This document shows, piece by piece, positions 15,731 to 22,625 of a stretch of DNA of 46,050 nt. Source of the stretch: an uncultured Prevotella sp. (GTDB lineage: Bacteria > Bacteroidota > Bacteroidia > Bacteroidales > Bacteroidaceae); NCBI GenBank assembly GCA_947304695.1, contig CAMZBS010000006.1, positions 1 through 46,050 on the forward strand, written 5' to 3'. The notes below the pieces were generated by a model. That model made no database searches. It saw only the letters and a program-made list of their open reading frames with translations, and was not told where the DNA came from. Each line of letters begins with the position of its first letter. Position 1 is the first letter of the stretch. Position numbers and translations under genes: made by a program.

Positions 15731-16870
15731 TTACCTCATACTTTCGTATGCCTCAATGCGCACGGCAACGTTCTCCTTCAGGTTGGCAGCGAAGAACAGC
15801 CAGTCGAACGAATGGTAGGATGCGGTGCCGAAGACGCTCGTTGCCTCATGACAAAAGGCCGCATCGGCATTGGTGACAAGAACGCCGCGCTCCGTGTCAA
15901 GGGTGGCATCGGCCAGTCCGTCGGTGCTATGGGCCGCAATGGCTGCATCGACACCTTTTTCCTGAATCTCATCATAAAACGACACATAATCCGTAACGAG
16001 CAGCGATCCCTTGTTCTCGGCAAAGGTGGCAGGCGTGGCATCACGCTTCCAATTGATGGGATTGATACTCAAGGAACCGCTCAGTGCCACAACAACATTG
16101 TACTGTGACTTGTTTTCGGCACCCTCCGTGTTATAGCTCACAATAACGCCCGTGTCATCGGCACCCTCGGCAAACTTTAGGTGCGGATTCTTCTCTAAGT
16201 AGTCCGTTGTGACAGCATAACCAATGGGATAGGCGGCAATCATGCGACTGTAATACTCAGGGTGCTGCTTGAAATAGCCCGCCAGCAGTGCCTCAACAAC
16301 GGCAGCACCCTGCGAATGTCCCGCCAGAAAAAAAGGCCTTCCATTGTTGTAGTGCTTAAAATAATAGTCAAGCGCCTGAGAAGCATCCTTTGAAGCCTCG
16401 TAGGCCCAAAACGCCTGTGCGTCATCCCAGGAGATTTCGGCTATGTAACTGGCATCAGCCTGACGGTAGTACGGGGCATATACATTGCATTGTTCGCTGA
16501 ACACACCATAACCCGTAAGGACAGACCAGGCAAAGCCTACTGTGCGCATCTCCTGGTTATCAAGACTTGCCACACGGCTTTCCGAATCATTAGCCACAGA
16601 AAAAGAAGTGGGTTGCAGGTAGAACACGTCACAAGACTTGTCGGTTGACGTAGGCAGCACAGCCCAGTTGTAGTCATCGCTGTAGTCAACGGGAATCTCC
16701 CACACCTCCGTACCCGACAGGTTTTTCACTACAATTGGAATATCATACGCTGGTTGTGGCGTATCTATGAAATCATCACTGTCGTCACTACACGAGCTGA
16801 AAAACATGCTCATGGCTACTGCCAACATCACCGATGCGGCAAGAGATAGAAAGTGCTTTATTTGTTTCAT
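15731..16870 (-). CDS. DUF3089 alpha/beta-hydrolase surface lipoprotein
   Basis: The product has 379 residues. A signal peptide ends in a lipobox with Cys27 followed by SDDSDD, which resembles the acidic lipoprotein export signal that sends Bacteroidetes lipoproteins to the cell surface. The rest matches DUF3089, a lipase-like alpha/beta hydrolase family: DVFYLQPTSF, VYAPYYRQAD and the nucleophile elbow AGHSQGAAVV (GHSQG). Its substrate is unknown; an ester on a lipid or polysaccharide is plausible. It is the first gene of the operon continuing into uxs, GT2-GH3 and the HhH protein: a good promoter precedes it, only 40 bp follow before uxs, and no terminator lies between. Confidence 0.88.
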   Translation of the reverse strand: MKQIKHFLSLAASVMLAVAMSMFFSSCSDDSDDFIDTPQPAYDIPIVVKNLSGTEVWEIPVDYSDDYNWAVLPTSTDKSCDVFYLQPTSFSVANDSESRVASLDNQEMRTVGFAWSVLTGYGVFSEQCNVYAPYYRQADASYIAEISWDDAQAFWAYEASKDASQALDYYFKHYNNGRPFFLAGHSQGAAVVEALLAGYFKQHPEYYSRMIAAYPIGYAVTTDYLEKNPHLKFAEGADDTGVIVSYNTEGAENKSQYNVVVALSGSLSINPINWKRDATPATFAENKGSLLVTDYVSFYDEIQEKGVDAAIAAHSTDGLADATLDTERGVLVTNADAAFCHEATSVFGTASYHSFDWLFFAANLKENVAVRIEAYESMR

Positions 16871-16952
16871 CTGGCAATCATTTCCAACAATTCACTAACG
16901 TCACTCCGTGAGTAACGCTGTCATGCTTCACTTACCGTTCGGCTTTCCTGTG

Positions 16953-16984
16953 CAAAAATACGAAATATGAATCAAGTAACCAAA
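16953..16984 (-). promoter_or_regulatory. promoter of the DUF3089-uxs-GT2/GH3-HhH operon
   Basis: On the minus strand TTTG (16984-16981), a 20-nt spacer and TATTTTTG (16960-16953) match the Bacteroidetes consensus. The leader before the DUF3089 start is about 75 nt. Confidence 0.7.
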
Positions 16985-17013
16985 TGTTTGACTTCAAAAT
17001 TTATGAAAACCAA

Positions 17014-17046
17014 AAAGAGGACATGCCTTTGGAGCATATCCTCTTT
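17014..17046 (-). terminator. terminator of pckA
   Basis: A 13-bp stem with one G-T wobble (17014-17026 with 17034-17046) and a 7-nt loop is followed on the minus strand by a T-rich tract. It starts 20 bp after the pckA stop. Confidence 0.85.
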
Positions 17047-17065
17047 ATATAAAGAACTCTTATTC

Positions 17066-18679
17066 TTAGAGCTTCGGACCGGCAGCAACCAGAGCCTTAC
17101 CAGCCTCGTTGCCTTCGTACTTCTTAAAGTTCTTGATGAAGCGGGCAGCAAGATCCTCAGCCTTCTTGTTCCACTCAGCAGCATCAGCATAGGTGTCGCG
17201 AGGATCGAGAATCTTGGTGTCTACACCCTCAAGCTCTGTGGGCACCTCAAAGTCGAAGTAAGGAATCTTCTTGGTGGGAGCCTTCAGGATGGCACCACCC
17301 AGAATAGCGTCGATGATGCCGCGGGTGTCGCGGATCGAGATGCGCTTGCCCGTACCGTTCCAACCGGTGTTCACCAAATAAGCCTTGGCACCGCTCTTCT
17401 CCATTTTCTTCACCAGTTCCTCAGCATATTTCGTGGGATGCAGCTCAAGGAAGGCCTGGCCGAAGCAAGCAGAGAAAGTGGGAGTGGGCTCGGTAATACC
17501 ACGCTCTGTACCTGCCAGCTTGGCGGTGAAGCCAGAGAGGAAGTAGTACTTGGTCTGCTCAGGTGTGAGGATGCTCACAGGAGGCAGCACGCCAAAGGCA
17601 TCAGCACTGAGGAAGATCACGTTCTTAGCCTCGGGTCCAGCGCTCTTGCCGTTCACCTTCTGGGCAATCTTCTCAATGTGGTTGATGGGATAGCTCACGC
17701 GGGTGTTCTCGGTGACACTCTTGTCGGCGAAGTCAATCTTGCCAGCCTCGTCAACAGTCACGTTCTCTAACAGGGCATCACGACGGATAGCGTTGTAGAT
17801 GTCGGGTTCAGACTCCTTGTCAAGGTTGATGACCTTAGCATAGCAGCCACCCTCAAAGTTGAACACGCCCTCGTCGTCCCATCCGTGCTCGTCGTCGCCA
17901 ATGAGCAGGCGCTTCGGGTCAGTGGAAAGGGTGGTCTTACCCGTGCCAGACAGACCGAAGAAGATAGCGGTGTTCTTTCCGTCCATGTCGGTGTTTGCTG
18001 AGCAGTGCATCGAAGCGATGCCCTGCAGGGGCAGATAGTAGTTCATCATCGAGAACATACCCTTCTTCATCTCACCACCGTACCAGGTATTAATGATTAC
18101 CTGCTCACGGCTGGTGGTGTTGAAGGCCACGCAAGTCTCAGAGTTCAGACCCAGTTCCTTGTAGGCATCAACCTTTGCCTTCGAAGCGTTGTAGATTACG
18201 AAATTGGGCTCGAACTTCTCCTGTTCCTCTGCGGTGGGCTGGATGAACATGTTCTTCACGAAGTGAGCCTGCCAAGCCACCTCAACAATAAAGCGGACGC
18301 GCAGACGGGTGGCCTCATTAGCACCACAGAAGGCATCAACCACGTACAGTTCCTTATTGCAGAGCTCCTTGATGGCGATTTCCTTCACCTTGGCCCACAC
18401 TTCTTCGCTCATGGGGTGGTTGTCATTCTTGTATTCCTCGCTAGTCCACCACACCTTGTCCTCGCTCTGTGCATCCTTCACGATGTACTTGTCCTTAGGC
18501 GAGCGACCGGTGTAGATGCCAGTCATCACGTTAACAGCGTTCAGTTCGGTGTTCTGACCCTTGTCGAAGCCGGTCAGTCCGGCCTTGGTCTCCTCCTCAA
18601 AGAGGTACTCATACGACGGATTGTGGGCAATCACGGTGGAACCCGTAATGCCATACTGTGTCAAATCTAACTTTGCCAT
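17066..18679 (-). CDS. pckA: phosphoenolpyruvate carboxykinase (ATP)
   Basis: PckA interconverts oxaloacetate and PEP with ATP/ADP. In rumen and gut Bacteroidales it mainly fixes CO2 onto PEP on the way to succinate, producing ATP. The 537 residues match the ATP-type family length. Visible are [11 protein letters not shown] (57-67), the P-loop GLSGTGKT (242-249), kinase-2 [10 protein letters not shown] (258-267) and the substrate-binding [14 protein letters not shown] (197-210). It is monocistronic. Its promoter is a TAACTTTG box at 18729-18736 with four heptad repeats immediately upstream in place of a recognisable -33 element. Confidence 0.98.
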   Translation of the reverse strand: MAKLDLTQYGITGSTVIAHNPSYEYLFEEETKAGLTGFDKGQNTELNAVNVMTGIYTGRSPKDKYIVKDAQSEDKVWWTSEEYKNDNHPMSEEVWAKVKEIAIKELCNKELYVVDAFCGANEATRLRVRFIVEVAWQAHFVKNMFIQPTAEEQEKFEPNFVIYNASKAKVDAYKELGLNSETCVAFNTTSREQVIINTWYGGEMKKGMFSMMNYYLPLQGIASMHCSANTDMDGKNTAIFFGLSGTGKTTLSTDPKRLLIGDDEHGWDDEGVFNFEGGCYAKVINLDKESEPDIYNAIRRDALLENVTVDEAGKIDFADKSVTENTRVSYPINHIEKIAQKVNGKSAGPEAKNVIFLSADAFGVLPPVSILTPEQTKYYFLSGFTAKLAGTERGITEPTPTFSACFGQAFLELHPTKYAEELVKKMEKSGAKAYLVNTGWNGTGKRISIRDTRGIIDAILGGAILKAPTKKIPYFDFEVPTELEGVDTKILDPRDTYADAAEWNKKAEDLAARFIKNFKKYEGNEAGKALVAAGPKL

Positions 18680-18728
18680 TTTTCTATGCTTTTTTAATTG
18701 ATTGATACTGAGTCTTTCTTAACGCCTG

Positions 18729-18736
18729 CAAAGTTA
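18729..18736 (-). promoter_or_regulatory. -7 box of pckA
   Basis: The minus strand reads TTTTTCGTAACTTTGCA, containing the perfect box TAACTTTG about 50 bp before the start codon. A 20-base block ending in this sequence is found with one mismatch in front of tRNA-Arg (44224-44243). Confidence 0.7.
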
Positions 18737-18743
18737 CGAAAAA

Positions 18744-18775
18744 GTTAGGAGTTAGGAGTTAGGAGTTAGGGGTTA
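18744..18775. repeat. heptad tandem repeat (GTTAGGA, four copies plus a partial)
   Basis: Three exact GTTAGGA units (18744-18764), one GTTAGGG (18765-18771) and a further GTTA form a perfect 7-bp register. On the pckA strand this reads as repeated CCTAACT and ends 7 bp upstream of the -7 box, so a change in copy number would change the promoter's upstream region. Confidence 0.9.
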
Positions 18776-18883
18776 TTTTTCTTCTTTTAATGTTTTTTAG
18801 GTTCACATTATGCAAAATAAATGTCAGCCATACACTTTTGTAACGTCCGCATAGCATTTTTTCATCGTAATAACTGCTGCTTT

Positions 18884-18915
18884 TTTGTCCATTTCGGATT
18901 TTTGTTGTACATTTG
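18884..18915 (+). promoter_or_regulatory. promoter of upp
   Basis: TTTG at 18884-18887, a 20-nt spacer and TACATTTG at 18908-18915 match the Bacteroidetes consensus. The upp start codon is 55 bp downstream. Confidence 0.75.
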
Positions 18916-18970
18916 CGCACAAATAGCAAACTAATATCTGTTATCTATCATCCAATCAACAAACCAGAAC

Positions 18971-19627
18971 ATGAAAGTTATTAACTTCTCAGAGCAGAAC
19001 ACAGTCATCAACCAGTACATGGCCCTGCTGCGCGACAAGGCTTACCAGAGAGGAAGAATGGTCTTCCGTCACAACATTGAACGTATCGGAGAAATGATGG
19101 CCTACGAACTGTCGAAGACGCTCGACTACAAGCCGAAGACCATTGTCACACCCTTAGGCTCCATCGACGTTTCGATACCCAGGGACGACATGGTCATTGC
19201 CACCGTACTGCGGGCCGGATTACCCTTCCATCAGGGCTTCACCAACGTATTCGACCGTGCCGACAGTGCCTTTGTTTCGGCCTACCGTATGTACACGAAC
19301 CGTGAGCATACTGAGATAGGCATCCACACGGAGTACATGGCCACGCCCTCGGTAAAAGGTAAGACACTTGTCGTGGTCGATCCCATGCTGGCAACAGGCG
19401 GTTCAATGGTGGCCAGCATCGAGGCACTGCTCAAGACGGGAAAACCCCGAAAGTTGCACGTCTGCTGCGTCATTGCCGTACCCGAAGGCATCGACTTCCT
19501 CGAAAAGTCACTTCCAGAAGACACTACCCTCTGGTGTGCTGCCATCGATCCGGGGCTGAACGAGAACAAATACATTGTCCCTGGCTTTGGCGATTGCGGT
19601 GACCTGTGCTACGGCGAAAAGCTATAG
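18971..19627 (+). CDS. upp: uracil phosphoribosyltransferase
   Basis: Upp makes UMP from uracil and PRPP in pyrimidine salvage in the cytoplasm. The 218-residue product has the PRPP-binding motif VVVDPMLATGGSM (134-146) and the C-terminal uracil-binding loop YIVPGFGDCGDLCYG (201-215). TVLRAGLPFHQG (78-89) is also characteristic. It has its own promoter and lies divergent from pckA. The following secreted-protein gene starts 52 bp after its stop with no terminator between, so readthrough is likely. Confidence 0.96.
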   Translation: MKVINFSEQNTVINQYMALLRDKAYQRGRMVFRHNIERIGEMMAYELSKTLDYKPKTIVTPLGSIDVSIPRDDMVIATVLRAGLPFHQGFTNVFDRADSAFVSAYRMYTNREHTEIGIHTEYMATPSVKGKTLVVVDPMLATGGSMVASIEALLKTGKPRKLHVCCVIAVPEGIDFLEKSLPEDTTLWCAAIDPGLNENKYIVPGFGDCGDLCYGEKL

Positions 19628-19679
19628 GAAAAAGAAGATTATTGCAAACTTTTGCACATACTTTAAACAAAAACAATTC

Positions 19680-21602
19680 ATGATGAGAAAAATGACTCTC
19701 TGCTTGTTGGCCATGCTCTGTACTGCCGTTTCGGCGATTGCTCAAGCCACACCCCCTGCCGATGCTACCATCGAGACATGGCAGGCCACCTATGCCATGT
19801 CATCAAGCTACGGCAACGACGAGGGTACCGAGGCCATGCAGGTGGCCTTCAAAGGTGACGATGTCTACTTCAACCTGCCCAACCCCCTGAAGGGCAACAC
19901 GTGGGTGAAAGGAACGCTAAACGGTGACAAGGCCGTGTTTGCGAAAGGACAGACCATCGGCTCGTATGCCGGAGTGACCTACTGTCTGGCCGGATCTACT
20001 GGTACTGACATCACCGACGTGGTGTTCGACTACAATGCCGAGGATGGTGTGTTCTCGCTCAGCGACATGTTTTTGCTGCTGAACAGCGGCACCACCACTG
20101 TAAGCTATGTAGCCTACTTCACGGTGTTCACCGTCATGCGACAGATCCAGCAGCCAGACCCTGAGCAGCAGGAGGGGCAGACACCGCCCACTGGAGCTGA
20201 CATAGAGACGTGGAACATCAGCTATAGCTTCACTTCAGGCGGCGAGACTGAGACGGACACGGAGTCCATGCAGGTGTGCTTTGCAGGCAGCTCGGTCTAC
20301 TTCAACTTCCCCAATCCCATCAAGGGCAACACCTGGATGCGTGGCACGCTGAGCGGACAGACCGTGACCTTTGCCAAGGGTCAGGAAGTGGGCAGCTACG
20401 GAGGAACCACTGTCTACTACATGGGACTGGGCGAGGGCGACGTGCTCTGCGACATCGTGTTCCACTACGATTCTGCCAACAGAATCTTCACCCTGGGCGA
20501 CAACTGGCTACTGCTCAACGGAAGCCTGACTAAGGTCAGCGTATTGGGCTATTTCACGGCAGCCACCATCACCAAGGGCAACGGCGAGGAGATCAAGCCC
20601 GACGTGGTGACACCGCCCGAAGGTCTGAGGACAAGCGAATATTCGATGACGGCGGCCAACATCTACTTTGATCAGGAGGGATGGGTCACGAAGAACGTGA
20701 GGTACAACGTAAGACTGGGTACCAGCGGCAACAATGTCTATGTACAAGGCTTGTGCCACTCGCTGCCCCAGGCCTGGATCAAGGGCAAACGCAATGCCAG
20801 CGACGGCGAGCTGACTTTCCCATCAGGCCAGTACTACGGCAGCTACAAGACCCCCATGGGCATGACCTACGACTTCTATTTCGTCGCTGCCAACTATCCC
20901 ACTACCAACCCCACTTGGGCCGACGAGGCTTCGTTTAGCTACGATGCCCAGAACGTGGTCTACACATCGCACGGCCTGATTGCACTGAACAGTTCGGCCA
21001 CCGAGATGAACCCCTACGAATTCCTGGCCGGTGTAAAGCTGACGAAGATCTACGACCGTGCCGCCACGCCACTGGCTCCTGTGCTAACGCAACTGCAGCC
21101 TTATAGCGAAGAGGCACAATACGGCTGTCTACAGATAAACATCCCGGTGGAAGGCACTACAGGCGAAGGTCTACTCACCGACAAACTGGGCTATCAAATC
21201 TATGCGGAACGTGACGGCCAGCAAAGCCTTTACACCTTCAAAACCACACTATACAAGTATCTGACTGAGGAGATGACGCTGGTGCCCTATAACTTCTCCG
21301 ACGGCTACGATTTCTACTTGGGCGGTTCAGCCATCTATTTCTATGAAGACCTGAAGGATGCAACTCGCATTGGCGTTCAGAGCGTCTACACGGGCGGCGG
21401 CGAACGTCATGAGTCGGAAATCACGTGGATAGACATGCCACAGGCTCCAGCCGGCATTGCAACGGTGGCAACTGCCACTGGCACGGCTACTTATACAGAC
21501 CTCGCTGGACGTCCTGTAAACCGCAATTATAAAGGTCTGGTGCTGAAGACCGTACGTCTGGCTGACGGAACAGTGAAGACCACGAAGACAGTCAGGAAAT
21601 AA
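19680..21602 (+). CDS. secreted protein with three beta-rich repeat modules, unknown function
   Basis: I do not recognise a named family. A signal peptide (about 1-22, ending VSAIAQ) is followed by three related modules of about 130 residues, at roughly 30-155, 172-300 and 316-456. Each module repeats the same landmarks: KGNTWVKGTLNG / KGNTWMRGTLSG / PQAWIKGKRNA, then FAKGQTIGSYAG / FAKGQEVGSYGG / FPSGQYYGSYKT. A different domain follows (460-600). The last 40 residues (YTDLAGRPVNRNYKGLVLK, then TVKTTKTVRK) resemble the short C-terminal domain on many Prevotella secreted proteins, possibly a sorting signal. The ATG at 19680 is chosen because the signal peptide begins there. The 640-residue gene ends in a very long hairpin. 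Confidence 0.8.
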   Translation: MMRKMTLCLLAMLCTAVSAIAQATPPADATIETWQATYAMSSSYGNDEGTEAMQVAFKGDDVYFNLPNPLKGNTWVKGTLNGDKAVFAKGQTIGSYAGVTYCLAGSTGTDITDVVFDYNAEDGVFSLSDMFLLLNSGTTTVSYVAYFTVFTVMRQIQQPDPEQQEGQTPPTGADIETWNISYSFTSGGETETDTESMQVCFAGSSVYFNFPNPIKGNTWMRGTLSGQTVTFAKGQEVGSYGGTTVYYMGLGEGDVLCDIVFHYDSANRIFTLGDNWLLLNGSLTKVSVLGYFTAATITKGNGEEIKPDVVTPPEGLRTSEYSMTAANIYFDQEGWVTKNVRYNVRLGTSGNNVYVQGLCHSLPQAWIKGKRNASDGELTFPSGQYYGSYKTPMGMTYDFYFVAANYPTTNPTWADEASFSYDAQNVVYTSHGLIALNSSATEMNPYEFLAGVKLTKIYDRAATPLAPVLTQLQPYSEEAQYGCLQINIPVEGTTGEGLLTDKLGYQIYAERDGQQSLYTFKTTLYKYLTEEMTLVPYNFSDGYDFYLGGSAIYFYEDLKDATRIGVQSVYTGGGERHESEITWIDMPQAPAGIATVATATGTATYTDLAGRPVNRNYKGLVLKTVRLADGTVKTTKTVRK

Positions 21603-21610
21603 GAAGCGGA

Positions 21611-21690
21611 ACACCCCATAAAAATGCGAATTTCACGAATGCTGCTGTGTGCAGATGCATTCGTGAAATTCGCATTTTTATGGGGTGTTG
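21611..21690. terminator. 33-bp perfect inverted repeat between convergent genes
   Basis: Arms 21611-21643 and 21658-21690 are perfectly complementary over 33 bp with a 14-nt loop that itself can pair TGC with GCA. It sits between the stops of two convergent genes (8 bp and 3 bp away) and should terminate both, although the T-runs are internal to the stem. Its length is exceptional compared with the other terminators of the window. Confidence 0.8.
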
Positions 21691-21693
21691 TCC

Positions 21694-22497
21694 TTACTTT
21701 GGCTGCTTGCCAATGTAGGCCAGGATGCCACCGTCGACATAGAGTACGTGGCCGTTCACTGCATCAGAGGCATGAGAAGCCAGGAACACAGCAGGACCGC
21801 CCAGCTCTGAAGGATCGAGCCAACGACCAGCAGGTGTCTTGGCGCAGATGAACGAGTCGAACGGATGGCGCGATCCGTCGGGCTGACGCTCACGCAGCGG
21901 TGCGGTCTGAGGCGTTGCGATGTAGCCCGGGCCAATGCCGTTGCACTGGATATTGTACTCACCGTACTCAGAGCAGATGTTGCGGGTGAGCATCTTCAGT
22001 CCGCCCTTTGCAGCAGCATAAGCCGATACGGTCTCACGTCCCAGCTCAGACATCATGGAGCAAATGTTGATGATCTTGCCCTCCTTGCGCTCCATCATCT
22101 CAGGAATGACGGCACTGGAGCAAATGAACGGACCGACGAGGTCAATGTCGATGACCTGCTGGAACTCGGCACGTTTCATCTCATGCATGGGAATGCGCTT
22201 GATGATACCAGCGTTGTTCACGAGGATGTCAATCTGACCCACTTCAGCGTGAATCTTCTCCACGAGTTCCTTCACGGCATCCTCATTGGTGACATCGCAC
22301 ACGTAGCCTTTAACATTCTCGATACCAGCTTCCTTGTAGTTGGCCAGTCCGCGTTCGAGTGCAGCTTCGTTGATGTCGTTAAAGATGATGTTCTTGATAC
22401 CTGCTGCAACAAATGCCTTTGCAATGTTGAAGCCAATGCCGTAAGATGCACCGGTAATCCAGGCGTTCTTACCTTCTAATGAAAACATGTTTGCCAT
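21694..22497 (-). CDS. SDR oxidoreductase, gluconate 5-dehydrogenase / KduD-like
   Basis: The 267-residue classical SDR has the cofactor motif TGASYGIG (15-22), NNAG (94-97) and the catalytic Tyr160/Lys164 (YAAAK) with Ser147. GPGYIATPQT and AKTPAGRWLDPSELGGPAVFLAS are typical of proteins annotated as gluconate 5-dehydrogenase or 2-deoxy-D-gluconate 3-dehydrogenase (KduD), which act on keto-uronates in pectin or glycosaminoglycan breakdown. The usual partner KduI is not adjacent, so the substrate remains open. It appears monocistronic with its own -7 box and shares a long terminator with the convergent secreted-protein gene. Confidence 0.85.
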   Translation of the reverse strand: MANMFSLEGKNAWITGASYGIGFNIAKAFVAAGIKNIIFNDINEAALERGLANYKEAGIENVKGYVCDVTNEDAVKELVEKIHAEVGQIDILVNNAGIIKRIPMHEMKRAEFQQVIDIDLVGPFICSSAVIPEMMERKEGKIINICSMMSELGRETVSAYAAAKGGLKMLTRNICSEYGEYNIQCNGIGPGYIATPQTAPLRERQPDGSRHPFDSFICAKTPAGRWLDPSELGGPAVFLASHASDAVNGHVLYVDGGILAYIGKQPK

Positions 22498-22562
22498 TGT
22501 AAATTAGTTATTTTAAATCGGTGATTTAATCAGTGTAGTTGTGTTTTGATTTGTTACACCTG

Positions 22563-22570
22563 CAAAGGTA
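22563..22570 (-). promoter_or_regulatory. -7 box of the SDR gene
   Basis: The minus strand reads TACCTTTGCA, a perfect TAnnTTTG box about 65 bp before the start codon. The -33 element is not clear. Confidence 0.6.
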
Positions 22571-22625
22571 GTGCAAATTATGGAAAAAACGGCATTTTTC
22601 TGTGTTAATATCTTTAAAATAAGGC

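Noticed and set aside
18744..18775. Heptad tandem repeat considered as a CRISPR-like array or telomere-like sequence
   Set aside because: There are no spacers and the unit is 7 bp in a promoter; no cas genes are nearby.
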